A stretch of 64,000 nucleotides of DNA from Adineta vaga (lineage: Eukaryota > Rotifera): positions 3,844,001 to 3,908,000 of the forward strand of contig CP075497.1 of NCBI GenBank assembly GCA_021613535.1, read 5' to 3'. The notes beneath the pieces were generated by a model that had not been told where the DNA came from, did no database searches, and was given only the letters and a program-made list of their open reading frames with translations. The position numbers and the translations under genes are program-made. Numbering within the stretch: the first letter of the stretch is position 1; each line of letters begins with the position of its first letter. Below, piece after piece: positions 35,801-49,086 of the stretch.

Positions 35801-38800
35801 AAAAAACTAAAAAGAATGAGTTGTATGTGATTTTATTACCTTGTCCGTTCCTTCGACAAGTTGTCGATCTTTCTTTTCAAGTTCATTGCCATTTAGTGGT
35901 AGTGGTACAGTTGTGGTTGTTGAATCAATGGGTTCTTGTTTGATATCAACCGTTGTATTTGTTGTCGTTAGTGTTGGTGGTGCCGAGGATGACGATGGTA
36001 ATAATTCACTGTTCTTTGTTGTTGATATTTCATTTGATATTAATACAGGACTTAAAGATCTATAATCATGAGTAGATGATAATGTTTTAAGTAACTGACT
36101 ATTTTCAGTTTCAATATTATTTAATATATTATCATCATCAGCCAATGTTGATGTTGATATAATACTTTCGTCGTCCCGTATGTCATTATTTTCTTCTTTG
36201 ACTAATAATTTAGATAATTTATCATTTGAATCCATAGCTAATGGTGGCGATGGTAAACTAGGAGGATGATCGAGAAGTGTGGAACATATACGATAACGTC
36301 GTTCAAGTGCTGATAGAGGATTGGTAGCTAGAAAAAGGAAGAAACCAATGTTATTTTCTATTATATTACAAAAAAAATTGCAAAACTAAACTTACGGATT
36401 GTTAATGAGACTGGTTTAGGAGGAGGTCGTCGTTGTGGTCGATAATAATCATTAATATTTTCAATAAATACATGACCAAAATCACCTTGATATTGATATT
36501 TTTTCTCAGATAAATCGATCGGTAATGATAATGAAAGTTCATTATTAATATCAATAGATGGTTCGAGTGGTGTTAACATAGGTAAATCACGTAATTGTTG
36601 TAATGAATGTTCCACAAATTTCTCTGTTTCTTCGGTTCCTTTTTCTAAATAATATACAATTTTTGTTTAGTAGAACAAAAGAGAAAAAAAATTATCGATT
36701 GACATACTTTTACGTTTACGTGCTTTAGTTGGTACATCATCATCAAAGGATGCATTCATATCATTAGGTTTACGTTTTTTTCGTGGTTTAGGAATTTTCA
36801 CATTGGGAAGAGATGATGTTGAAGGATTCGGATGTGATAGAGTATTCATCGGTGGATTGTATAGATGATGATGATTATTCGAATAATTATGTGATGTATT
36901 ATCATGTATTGGCATTTGAGAATTGTCGTAGGGATCATTATTATCAGTCGCTATACCATTGGACATTCCATTACCTCCAACTCGTGCTTTCAATGAAGCA
37001 ATTTCTTCAGAATTCTATGCAGAAAAGAATACCAATGAAATATGAATGTTTGTTCTTCAAAAAAAGAATTGAACTTACAGCTTGTGGATTAATTTGTAAT
37101 AAAGATTTGAGAATATTATCATCAGTAGTAAGCATACCAGATGGCAAATGTAGAACTTGCTGTGGCATTGATTGTTGTTGATGTACATGTTTTTGTTGAT
37201 TTAAAAGACTATCATTCATGTGAGAATTGGTTTGAAGTGGTGTAATATGTTGTGATGATTGTTGAATTTGCTGAGGAGGAGGCGGTGCTGATCGATAGAG
37301 AGTATTATGATCATAAATAATAGGCTGTTGTTGTTGTTGTTGTTGCATAATTAGTTGAGAAGGTGGTGGAGGTCCACGCGGTCCAAATGCATTTGGTGGC
37401 ATCATACGTGGTTTCATCATTTGATAATTATGTTGTTGCTGTTGTAGTGGTTGCTGCGGTTGTTGTGAGGCTTGTATCATATGTGGATAACGTAAAACAA
37501 CAGCTGATGGACCTGAAGGTATTCCATTTGTTGGCATACCAGGTCTAATAGATTGTTGTGGCTGTAGAGATGTTTGTTGTTTAACTTTACCAATACCAGT
37601 TACAGTTGTGACTGGTGATGAAATCATTGGGCGAGTATTAACATATATTCCAGTTGGTGGATGATGAGGCGTCGATGAAAGTTGATGATGTGATCCATGA
37701 GATGCAATAATATGTGGATTATCTAGTTTATTTTGTACATTCATTTGTTGTGGTGAAATAAAATTATTATTGGTATTGGTTGCTTGAGGTGAGGATTGAT
37801 GAATAGAATAACCAGCTAGTATGGTTGGTGTTATCGATGCTTGATTCATATGATGCATATTAACACCTAAATTATTTGGTAACGGAGATGGAAGAGGTAT
37901 AAGTGATGTAATTGAAGTTGAATTCGGTGGAGATTGCGGAGTTTCATTTGCTCCTGGTTGTGATGGTTGTCTTGTCATTGGAACATTAATACCATAATTA
38001 TTTAATAGATCTTGATTAAATCGAACATGATGTGAACCAGCTTGAATTTGCTGTGGCTGTTGCTGCTGTGGCTGTGATTGCTGCTGTTGTTGTTGTTGTT
38101 GTTGTTGCAGCGGTTGTTGTGGAACAATATTTCGTGCTGTTGGCATATTTGTCATTGTACCATTGTTGGGTGCTTGAGGTAGACGAACTTGTTGAGAAGA
38201 ATGACGTTGTAGATTTCCAGACATTGATGGTGATGACATTGATACATCGTCAGAAAGTTGATGTGGAGTACCAGGTGTTGGAGTACGAGAAATAGTACGC
38301 GGCGATTGAACATTAGTAATACTATGCTGTTTTGAAGGTGATGGAGAATGAAGGAGATATTTATTCGCACCCGATGGATCATTGGACGGCTTAAATAAAA
38401 GAAGATAAATGAAATTATTTTTCAAAACACTATCAAATCGTTTCGATAATTCTTACATCTTCAATATGTCGTACAGGATCATCAAAAGGATTTTGAACAA
38501 CGATCGTCCTAGAATACAATAAAATATGATTGATATAAATCACAAATGACTTTTAATTTCATACATCGATTTTGAAGGATTATTCGAATTATCAACACTT
38601 GTTGTTCGTATCATTGGTGAATGATATAATCGTGCATCAGTAGGTGTACGTGGTGTATTGATAATAGTAACATTATTTCCAATTGCTGTCACTGATCGCA
38701 TATGTTGTGTTGTTGATCCATCTATTGTATAAACATTGTCTGTTTTAATATCAAGCTTAGTTGGTGGCGGCGGTGGTACTGACGATACTGAATCATTCAT
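32834..38800 (-). CDS. KMT2C/D (trr-like): KMT2C/D-type histone H3K4 methyltransferase, C-terminal half (Trr-like)
   Basis: Seventeen minus-strand exons: 38800-38565, 38508-38457, 38389-37079, 37014-36708, 36644-36396, 36327-35840, 35774-35106, 35053-34842, 34764-34521, 34466-34351, 34297-34165, 34104-33832, 33780-33620, 33562-33492, 33441-33332, 33279-33067, 33010-32834 (1,673 residues). Glutamine-rich N-terminal third with an LxxLL box (LKSLL); TEAANNVQSVIAAVADLL; ePHD (CAFCSGVGDLTTNGPGR...CALWSTEVYE); adjacent FYRN and FYRC (GYTVTRFYWSMR, GEDLYGLT); WDR5-binding Win motif GCARSEP; SET (GLGLFAGRDLEKHTMVIEYI, NHSCEPNS, MYDYKFDFEED) and post-SET CLCGTTNCRKWMN. FYRN next to FYRC marks KMT2C/D rather than KMT2A/B. 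The enzyme is the catalytic subunit of the enhancer H3K4 monomethylating COMPASS complex. The ATG at 38800 has A at -3 and an in-frame stop 24 nt upstream with no AG between. Confidence 0.93.
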
Positions 38801-39336
38801 TGTCGATTTCAATTCGACAAATCAATCGTTCATGTATCATTGAATATAGACATATACAAAACAATACTGTTCGTGCTAATATCAGCAGAAGATATACATC
38901 TAAAACATGGAAGATAAAAGACAAAAAAGAAGAGAAACAAAAGAAAAATGTCATTATCTACAAGTTCATCAGCGAACAACATAAAACAAATAGCACACAC
39001 ATACGCTCACACACAATCTGTTTCGTAGTTTCGTGTTGTTTTTTGAAAGAAATCCCTGGAAGTGAATTTTTTTCAATGCTTAATAATACCGGAAGACGAA
39101 AAAGTCAACAAACAAAGATAACTTAATCACAAAAAGAATGGAAGAAGAAACATAACACATGAAAGTCTACTGTTTGAACTTGTTCACAACCGGATGTTGA
39201 TTGCATTGGCTCAAGAATAATGAGAGAGAGAGAGAAATAAAATGCAATGAAGTGCACCACAGTGAAAGAAAACAAAACAAAAGAAATCAAAACAACAAGG
39301 AAAAAAACGGAAATAGAAAAGTAAAACAAAACAAAA
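38801..39336 (-). promoter_or_regulatory. 0.54-kb spacer between the two KMT2C/D half genes
   Basis: On the minus strand this is T- and A-rich DNA with stops in every frame, a CT/GA microsatellite (39220-39236) and no conserved peptide. It follows the TGA of the PHD gene and precedes the ATG of the SET gene, so it should carry the 3' end of one and the promoter or leader of the other. No good donor/acceptor pair joins the flanking coding sequence; the only phase-compatible pairs use weak sites (GTGCAT or GTCGTA with GATTCAG). Confidence 0.55.
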
Positions 39337-42300
39337 TCACATTGTTGCTGAAGATGTTGATGCACCATTGGATAATATCGAAGAAATAAGTTCAGCAACA
39401 ACAGTACGACCTGATTCGTGAGATGATGTCGATGGAAAATAATCATATTGTTGTGAAGATAAATTCTCTTGATTTAATGGAACATATGATGAATCACAGA
39501 TAACATTATGCTGTTCTGTATATGATAATCGAGATTGATAACGATGGCGTGTATTTTCCGATTCTATCGGTACTTCACCTTGACCAGAGATGACTGTCGA
39601 AATTACTTCATCAATTTTTTCGAGAACATCAACAGGTACATCTGAATTTGAGAAAAGAAATGCAATGAGGAAAGGAAAGTGTGATTGACAGAAATACTTT
39701 GTAAGATATCAATGCGTGGTGTCGATTTTTTTCCATTGGTTGGAAGACGATTTTCAGAAAATGATGAGTCAATAGTTGGATTTGGTCGATGTCCTTTAGT
39801 TGGTGGTATGACAGCAAAACACGATGTGGATCTCATCGGCGGTGGTTGAGAATGGTATGGATGAATTATATCAGATGAATTTGAACTATAAGCTGAATCT
39901 TTAAAGAAGAAAAATAGACACGATCAAAGAAAAATCAGTTATTTCAAGGAAATGGAATAGGTTATTTTACAAGGTGATGTTTTAGATTGATGTCTGTTAG
40001 TTTTTGTTATAAATGAAGCAGATGTATCTTTACCAAATGAAGATTGAAGGTCCAGTGGTGGTAACTATATATAGATGATATAATCATTCATTTAATTTAA
40101 AGAAAAAAAATTCATCTTACTGAATGTTGTTGATATGATTGTGAATGTTGGAGATCATTAGATTGATAATGTGTATTTGTAATACATGATTGTTTATCAA
40201 TAATCATCGTTTTCGGTAAGCTATCTTCCTGAATTTGTTGCTGTTGTTGATAGACTTGATATAGATGATAAGATTCATCCATACCTATCGATGATGAATT
40301 ATGTTTAACATCTAATTTTGAACGATGAAATTCAGGTGATTGAACTGAAATAATACTTCGATAATTTTTAGTTATAAAATAATTTGTAAAATTACCTGCT
40401 GATAATGATCGTCCATCAGGACATGAATATGTTGTATTAAGTAACGATGGTTGTGCCATATGTGGTTGTGTTAACCATGGCATATAACTAAAAGAATTGA
40501 AGATTTTGTTCGATTTTTCAAATTAATAAAATTTACTCTTGACGAAGAATGTTTTTATTTGTTTGAGAATGAAGTGTAGTTTGTAATGGACCAACGGTGG
40601 ATTCTTCTAATTCTCGAGCCATATTTCGAATAATTTGATTAGGATTATTCGTTTGATAGATACCATTATTGGACCAATCCATTGCTAAAGACAAGAAAAT
40701 CAAAGTTTAGAAATAATTTTACGACGAATGAATTACCTGATGAATTATCATTTTGATTTGGTTGATCAACAAATTCAATAAATTCCCAAATATCTCCCGA
40801 GGTATTACCTACATATAGGAAACTAATCAAATGAATACAATCAAAATCATTCTTTTTTACATGGCGGATTTGGTGCTGCTGGATTTAAAATATAATCAAC
40901 TAGATCAATGAATTCTTCATTATTAAAAATAGGTTCTAGAAAATAAAATAAATATTCAATTCAATTTCATCAAAGAATCATTCATACGCATTTCATTTTC
41001 TTCTTCATTTGGTAGAGATGATGTTGGTTTTTTCTTCGATGATAGATATTTTATTGTATCAGCATCTAATTGAATAGCATATTCATTATTTAAACATTTT
41101 AAATTCATCATCGTCGAATCATTATAAGATAAATCATCCTTCAATGGATTTTTTGCTTGATTTTGATTGGCAAGTTCCATACCAAAAAATGCTTCCTAAA
41201 CAAACAACAATTGCATAAGAGAAGAAAATCTAATGAGTAAATGATTTACCTGCATTTCTGGTGGCATATGTTCTTCAAGTATAGTCTTTCGTAAACGTTT
41301 ATTCTTCGTACGTAATAATTCACTATCCATATGAAGTAAATCTTGACGACGACGATTACCCCGAATTTTCACAATAAATCCTCCAACACCTTCAATATAG
41401 ATTAATAAACAACAGAATTATATCGATCTGAAAATGATGTTTTGTGTTGTGTAGAAATGAATATTCACCTGTATATTTTTTGATAGTCGTCTTTTTTATT
41501 TGTTGTTCATTTGTTAGATGAAGTTTTTCTTCATCGGATCGTTCATCTTCATTGATTAACGATGAATTTGTTCTTTTAAATAAATTTTGATTTTTTTGTA
41601 AGCTCTGCTTTGATCTTCTTGATGATTGTGTTGAAATTTTTGGTCGAATAGATTTTAAATGTGCAATACCATGATCTGTTAAATAAACTCCTTCATCAAA
41701 TTTCACAGGTTTCGTTTGTGAAATTTGTTGATCATTCATCGAACAATGCGATGAATGTCTCATTAATGTTAATGTTGATTGATCTGGTTTACATAATAAA
41801 CATGTAAATGATTGTTCATGACATTTTTTCTCAGCCATTTCTTCTGTAAAGATATTCGCACACATACTATGACACCAACGATTACAATTCATACATTGAA
41901 TAATTAATTCATCCGAAGAATATTTACGTAAGCATAAAGGACATGTATTTAGTGAATAACATTGACCACATTCAGTATAATTATTTTCCCATTGACAATC
42001 AATGCCTGGACTTGTTGAACCACATTTTAAACATCGCACACACCTATGAAAATGAAATTTTTCGATCTAATCGATATTTAAATATTACATATAAAAAGTA
42101 AATCATACCATTGACATTTCCAATTTCCTTTTGGTACTTGATCAAGTGGTGGTGTAAGACAATAAGTATGATATGATATATCACAATCATCACATAAAAG
42201 AAGTTTGCCTTCATCCGTTGTTTTACCACAACATTCACAAACAGTACAATCAAGACAACGCCAACCTTTATCAAATATAACTCGAGAAATCTAAAGAAGA

Positions 42301-43510
42301 ATGATACTTTGCAAAAATGAAATTTATTCAAATAGAAACGAACCATTTTTGTAAAACCAACACAATATGGATGATAACTTTGTCCACATTGAGAACATGA
42401 TATTAATTGACTTTCTTCATCAACACCTATACTTCCACAACTCACACACATATCCTAGAAATCAAAATAGTTGTTAAATTAAACAAACATTTTCTAGGTT
42501 TCCTACTTGAGAAACCGCATAAACTTCTTTCGAAGAACACAGAACAGTTACAGAATGATGTTCTTCATCTTCTTTGATTGATTCGTGTTGAGAAGAAACA
42601 TTTTCCTAAATAATTATTTCTTTCTAATCAACAAGTTCAATTATTAACTAACTACTGTTGTCGCTGTTGCAATTGTTGAAATACTATAATCATCTTTTCG
42701 TACTTTAATCGGTCGACCACGTGAACTTGATAATGTTCGATGACATTGTATAGATTGTAAATTATCTGAATTTGAAGAATATGATTGTGGACTTATCGAA
42801 TTTGGTGGTGTTGGAGAATCCAAACTCAATCGATGACGACGACGACCACCATTCTAAAAGAAATGCATTTCATTTTTTATTATTCTACCACTATTTCCTT
42901 TTAGAATCATACTCGTCTAGCACGTTTCCGATTTAATGCATCAGTATTAGTATAAGCTTGTGCTGGTTTTCCTATTCCGTGTTTACTATTTACACGAGCA
43001 CCTCGTGTTGTTGTTGTTAGCACCGGTTTTGTTGGTATCAATGGCTAAAATTTTTTTTAAAAGAATGAAAAAATCATCGAATATTTTTATTTTACTTCTG
43101 CTTCGAAATATGGTAAAAACGTATGTTTATCACAAAAAATATCATTGACATCTGCCATACAACTATTGCAATTTATTTCCGAATCAACTATAGACAAAAA
43201 AAAATAGAATTGATATTCATTATACATAGATACTTACAATTAAATGATACAAAATCCGATTGATCGTCGGACATTTTTCTATTCGATGAATTAAACAAAT
43301 CTTGTGAAGATGACTCATCGCTTAATCTAGAAATTAAATGAATTTGAATTGAATATATATATATATATATTTACATTCAATTTCTTACCGTTCATCATCA
43401 AATTGTTTCGAATAAATTCCTGATTGAATAGATGTACTGTTCTAAAGAGATTATAAACAGAAGATTAGAGAAAAAAAGGAATTAACTCTCATTTTCTAAC
43501 CTGACACATT
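39337..43510 (-). CDS. KMT2C/D (Lpt-like): KMT2C/D-type PHD-finger protein, N-terminal half (Lpt/Cmi-like)
   Basis: Twenty minus-strand exons from 43510-43502 (ATG exon), 43441-43389, 43326-43238, 43187-43096, 43044-42913, 42853-42653, 42605-42507, 42454-42344, 42290-42109, 42043-41469, 41389-41250, 41195-40988, 40935-40861, 40808-40737, 40684-40537, 40487-40396, 40344-40121, 40064-39971, 39898-39698 and 39641-39337. All phases agree; 1,033 residues. Three consecutive PHD fingers ([60 protein letters not shown]) match the second PHD cluster of MLL3/MLL4, followed by [13 protein letters not shown] and EAFFGMEL, also KMT2C/D landmarks. The protein then becomes Gln/Ser-rich and ends GASTSSATM. 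No SET, FYR or HMG box. It probably recruits the COMPASS enzyme to chromatin. The 5' end is uncertain: the frame stays open to 43680 without another ATG, so an upstream exon may exist. Confidence 0.9.
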
Positions 43511-45042
43511 TCGACGACAATTGTCGAATTCAATGGAAGTATTTCAATTCCAGAAAATATTTCTGAAAAGTCCTGGTCATATACGTACTGTTCTAAAAAC
43601 TGATCATCATTTGTTTGTTTACTTTTTTTTTCTCTTCTCCCTTTCGTAGAACAACAACAACAACAACAACACAAGAGCAATTTGACAAATACTAGTGTCG
43701 ACCTCTGCTGATATATGAGACAAAGATCGAATAAAACTATTTATTTCAACGAAAGAATCTTTTCAGATAACTAAACTTCTTCGTTAATTTCCTTTTTATT
43801 TCTATACGTTTATGTATATCAAGATAAAAAGCCTATAACGAAGATTAGAGACGCCATTTTGAAATTCTCTCATTATCTTTCGAGGTCACTTGTCACGCTT
43901 AATAGATCTGATTAGATGAAATATTTCTCTTCGAAATAAAATCAATTATTTTTTATCGAATTTAAATAAAAAAATTTAAAACAATTAAATGAAAACTTCT
44001 TTCAATTGAGATATTTATTTAGTATAAAGCGACTTGATTTATTATTGGATAGACGGTAATTCAATGAGAAACAGTAGAAAGTAATAATGACTGAACTGAA
44101 GAGATGCATAACGACTATTGTCAAAACAAACGGTAATGGAAATTTTTTTTATCCATATGTAAGATCAATCTACAGAGGATTTCAGATCGAGATTTGAACA
44201 ATCAATTCTCTAGTTTTTGTGGGTTAACTGAAAAAATAATGTAAAAAGCATTCTACGCTTCATTTTTTATCACATTATAAAATTGATTTGAAACATTGTC
44301 TTTGAAAGGCATTCATAAAATCTTGAATTCGAGAAACTTTCCAATTGTAGATCTGTACAAAGTCTCTCTCTTTCCTAATACCAGTTTCTATCAAAATTGA
44401 AATCGATTCTGGACATTATTGAGTATCATCTGATGCTTTAGACTTCGAAACATGAAATAAATTCATAACTTTTTCCGAACCAAATTTGATTCAATACAGA
44501 TTTTCTTTGATTATTGGATTGTAGACCTTGGTAGTAATGTAAGAGTTTTTTTTTTCGTCGTTCTTCAAACGAACGTTTACAAGGTAACATAACATTCGAA
44601 TGTCTGTATTGTTCTTATTTCATTTTGTAAACGTTATTTTTTCTTTTCTATTCAATATTCATGCAGTCTAGTCCCTCTTCTTTCTGTTATTGCTCGTCTA
44701 TCGTTCTAATTCGTCCATCTCTGTTTTATTGCCCTCTCTTTGTGCTTATATGCTCAATAGAGAAATAAACAAAAGTGCACTAGGGATTTAGATTTTTTTG
44801 TTCGTCGTTTATTATTAATCAATGTTTACTTTAGTCGCCGTTTACTGAGTTTGTATAAATCAAAATGGAAAGAAGTCAATCTTTTATTCTTAAGTGAATA
44901 ATTTGCGAATAAGAGTTTCTTTTTTCTATTATTAATCCTTCAAACGGAAAAGTTATTTTGAAGCGCCAAAATTTGTTCTGTTTAATGATATTATGAATGT
45001 GTTATTGACTATTTTTTAGATAGGAAAAACGTTTATTAAAAA
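43511..45042. promoter_or_regulatory. divergent intergenic region
   Basis: 1.5 kb between two divergently transcribed chromatin genes. It contains a CAA/TTG triplet run (43651-43671) and no supported coding sequence. A pyrimidine-rich acceptor (GACTATTTTTTAG, ending 45019) precedes the ZMYND8-like ATG by 23 nt. Confidence 0.5.
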
Positions 45043-48000
45043 ATGGCTTCGATGACGAATAATTCGATGGAAATGAATGCTGATTATATTCCGCCAGTTA
45101 AATTAAAAAAGACAATAAATGAGGTAAAGATTTAAAATGAACTCTTTTTCGTCTAGGTATAAATTCTATTTATTTTTAGGTTGATCATAATGATTTATAT
45201 TGTTTTGAATGTCACGATGAAGGTGATGTGATTTGTTGTGATTCATGTTCACGTGTTTATCATCCTAAATGTCTTGCATTGACAAATTTACCAGATGGCG
45301 ATTGGACCTGTCCAGAATGTAAAGTATGTAGCGAAGAGTTTATTGTATCGATAGATCGTTTCATTTTGTTTTTCATCAGATAACACAATCATCATTTGAT
45401 ATCGCAAATCTTTCCATGAATGACTTTCATACTATGTTGAAATTTGCGCTCCGTCGAATGAAATCTCATCCACAAGTAAGATTTTATTTAATAATTTCTC
45501 GAATTAATTTTTTGTTTATTTGAAAAGGCTACACCATTTATGCATCCAGTTGATTCCAAACAAATGCCGGAATATTTGGATTATATTATTCATCCAATGG
45601 ATTTAGAAACAATTGATAAAAATATCGATTTAAAAAAATATCGATCAACTGATGCATTTCTTGCAGATGTGAAATGGATAACACATAATAGTGTTGTTTT
45701 CAATGGAAGCAAGTAGTCTTAATTTCACTACGACAATCCATTCATCATTGTGTATTTTCATCTTTTAGATCAAAGTAAATTCACTGCTATCGCACGTGCA
45801 ATTCTAAAAATTGCTCGACATGAAATGACAGAAATTGAAATTTGTTCCGAATGTTATCTACGTAGTGCACAACCATTAACACCAGATTGGTTTGCTGAAC
45901 CATGTACAATTCCACATACATTATGTTGGGCAAAAATGAAAGGTTATCAAGCATGGCCAGCGAAAGTCTTGCGAATTGTAAATGATGAAGTTGATGTGCG
46001 ATTTTTTGGTCAACATGATCGGTAAATTGATTTGAAAAAGAAAATAATCAGATTAAATTATGTTGACTCTTCTTCTTTTTCTTCGTTTGTTCTAGTGCAT
46101 GGGTACCGATTAATAATTGTTTTATTCTTTCTAAAGAATATCCAGGTTTAGAGAAGAAAAAATCAAATATGAATTTTGAAAAAAGTCTTACAGAGTTACA
46201 AACTCATATTGATAAATTAAAAGCAGTGTATGAAAATTTTCATTATGCACCACTTCAAACACCACTCAGTAAAACGAAACCGTTTAAATTCGTTTCAATT
46301 ATTGATGGTAAGAATTCTATGATTTATTAAAGATATATCTTTATCAGATATCTCTCCTATATTATATAACAATGTATTCTATAGATAGATTAGAAGATAA
46401 GACAGTGGTAGACTATCTATTTCTGATAGAAAGAAAACAAATGAGATTAGAACTTTCTCGATTTATGGCGTAGAACAAAAAGACATGAACAGAGAAGAAA
46501 ATGTCTTGTTTAAATAGATTCAATTTTACCATCTTATGTGACCATTGGAAATAATAGTAGTACACTTCGTTCATCAATCAAGTGTCTTAAACAAGCACGT
46601 TCACCTCTTCCACAACAAACAACTGAGTCAATGATGAATATTAAAACCACAGCAAAACGTTCGAATGAAAATTCACAAGATGCACAAGAATCTGTTAAAC
46701 GTGCAAGAGTTTCATCACGAACTGTTGAAGATAATAGTACGAATTCGAATCGTATTGTACTTCGAATTCGAAAACCTAGTGAAGATTTATCGAGCAGTCG
46801 AAGTGAAACATCAAATAGTGGTAGTAGTCATCAAGTTACAGTTCAAATTAAAGAATCATTATCAACTTTAAAAGAAGATGATGAAGATCAAATTGAATCA
46901 CAATCGATGAACGTATTTGAAATTTTTAATCATACTGATCAAACTCCTACGTCATCTCAAAAAGATGATGAGTAAGTATAATTTAACAATAAAACACATT
47001 CAATTCTTTTCTATGAATAGAATACCGGCTGAATCTCCTGAAAATCAATCAATACCGTCTCCACTTCCTCCGCTCTCAAATGATAATAAACAATCTTGTG
47101 TCTCACCTATCGAGCATATCGATTTAAATGCAACAGATGTCAGATTATCAATGAATGCTTTACTCGATGCTATTGATGCTCTTAAATCCATATCTGAAGT
47201 TCGTACAAATCAATCATTACTAATCGCAACAACAGCATCTACGAATGAATTTCGAGCACTACAACTTCCCTTTGCTGAACGACGTACAACTATGAAACAT
47301 CCAAGAAAATCTCGTTTACAACATCGCATAATAACATCTCAACCGAAACCATTTCCTACAAATAACATTCCTCTTCCATCTGTGGAACAACCACATTCTC
47401 CTACGTCAAACAATCTGCCATTACGACCATTATCTATAAGTCCCACGAAGTTAGTTTCAATCCACTTTTTATCCTCAATCTTAGTAACTGTTAAAATTCT
47501 TCCCTTTTGTTTTAGTACTGATATGTTAGAAGAGAATCCAATCTTAGCGAATGATGAATTAGTAACATCACATGGACCCGTTGAAAGAACGCCATCGATT
47601 GAAACGCATAATGTTAAATCTGAACCAATTGATAACGAAGAACATAAAAAACAACGAATAAATCTTCCACAAACATCTATTCAATCAACTACACCAAGTT
47701 CATCGTCATCACTCTCTACGAAATCGTTTCTTATATCACCTCCAGCAACTACACATCATCATCAGAAAACTAAATCAACTATACCTTCTCTATCGACGAC
47801 ATCCAATCCTCCTTTTCCATCATTGATACCAAATAGTAATACTACATTTGCACCACGAATATCATCAACCGCTCCACAGAAAACAAACTGGCCAACTACC
47901 GTACCGATGCCTTCTGCGACACGACAACTACCACATACAGCTCCGAAACGACCTGCTCCACCTCTATATCCCTCAACAGCACAACGTAATAGTAATATGA

Positions 48001-48773
48001 ATGCTGCAACAACGAAAATAACTCCTTCAACAGCATTACAACCTCAATCATTTGATCTTTTTTCTATAAATGCACCTGCACAACGAAGACCTAATGGAAT
48101 AACTCATCCAACATTGACTTCCAATACACCACCATTACCAACTCGAAATCCTATACGTGTAAGTTATCCTCTCATTATTATAAATAATCAAAGAAATTGA
48201 GATCTTCATTATTTTGTTTTGATTTCATTGTACTTAGATGCCACAATTTAATAATCATCTCATTCGTCCACCAATTGACGAGTAAGTTTTATCTTTAAAT
48301 TTCAAATTTTCTATTAAAATCATTACTCTTCATAGTCATCAAACACCTGGTGAAATACAAATGATTATCAAAACATTTAATGATAAAGTAACAAAAAGAT
48401 TTTCGGATTTTTCTAAATTTAAACAATTTTCTTTGTTTATTTAGTTTCAACAATTATTAACTGATTTTACTGTCAAAATTGAAACAGCATTAGAATCAAA
48501 TCGTATAAAATATGAAAAAGAATTAGAAGAGACACGTCGAACATATCGTATGTCAATGAATGAATTACGTACAATAACAAGTAAGCTAAGAAATGAGATA
48601 TCTATTTAATCTGATATCATCTTTTGTTTTCTTTAGCTCAACAAGTTCAAGAAATGCACAATAGTTTAGAATTACAATATTGGACACGTCTTTCTGAAAT
48701 GCGTAATCGTTATGAATCAACTCTGCAACAACATCCAAAACCTCCGAAACAACTCAATGGTGGCCCTCGTTAG
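45043..48773 (+). CDS. ZMYND8: ZMYND8-like chromatin reader (PHD-bromodomain-PWWP)
   Basis: Thirteen exons: 45043-45123, 45180-45323, 45380-45475, 45528-45708, 45769-46021, 46096-46307, 46518-46971, 47021-47449, 47516-48158, 48238-48281, 48336-48387, 48445-48580, 48637-48773; 953 residues. PHD finger: [20 protein letters not shown]...CPEC. Bromodomain: residues about 80-160 with [20 protein letters not shown] and the acetyl-lysine Asn in VFNGN. Zinc-linked helix EICSECYL, then [34 protein letters not shown]. This order is that of ZMYND8, a reader of H3K4me1/H3K14ac and H3.3 marks linked to transcriptional repression and DNA damage. A long Ser/Pro/Thr-rich tail ends in a coiled coil ([17 protein letters not shown] to [10 protein letters not shown]). 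No MYND finger is found before the stop. The intron at 45709-45768 has a GC-AG border. Confidence 0.92.
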
Positions 48774-49086
48774 TCAATCATACTTATTTCAATGTATATT
48801 CTTTTCTTCGTGTTTATTTTCTTTTATACAGTATTGTTCTTCCGTTATCTTCTCACTATTTTTCTTGTCTGATCTCAATATATATATATACATGAAGATA
48901 TATATTTGACACATAATGTGTAATTATATTAATTTCGAAAAAAAAGTGCATTTATTTATTTGAAAATCCACACACATATATTAAAGCAATAAGAGATGAA
49001 TATCAAATAATATAAAAGGTAATTAGGGTGAAATAAGTAAAAAGGATAAAACAAAACGAAAAAGCGATGTTTTTTCGTTTGAAAAA
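48774..49086. other. convergent 3' region
   Basis: 313 bp between the stops of the ZMYND8-like and EF-hand genes, with TA-rich repeat near 48880-48905. Nothing else is seen. Confidence 0.6.

Noticed and set aside
37363-38295. Valine/alanine-rich plus-strand frames
   Set aside because: Antisense of the polyglutamine codons of the Trr-like gene.
39123-39446. 107-codon minus-strand frame spanning the KMT2 spacer
   Set aside because: It is out of frame with the true last exon of the Lpt-like gene and is hydrophobic noise from T-rich DNA; it does not bridge the two half genes.
43511-43680. Upstream extension of the Lpt-like first exon with polycysteine
   Set aside because: Open frame but no ATG, and the cysteine run is a TTG/TGT triplet repeat; retained only as a caveat on the 5' end.
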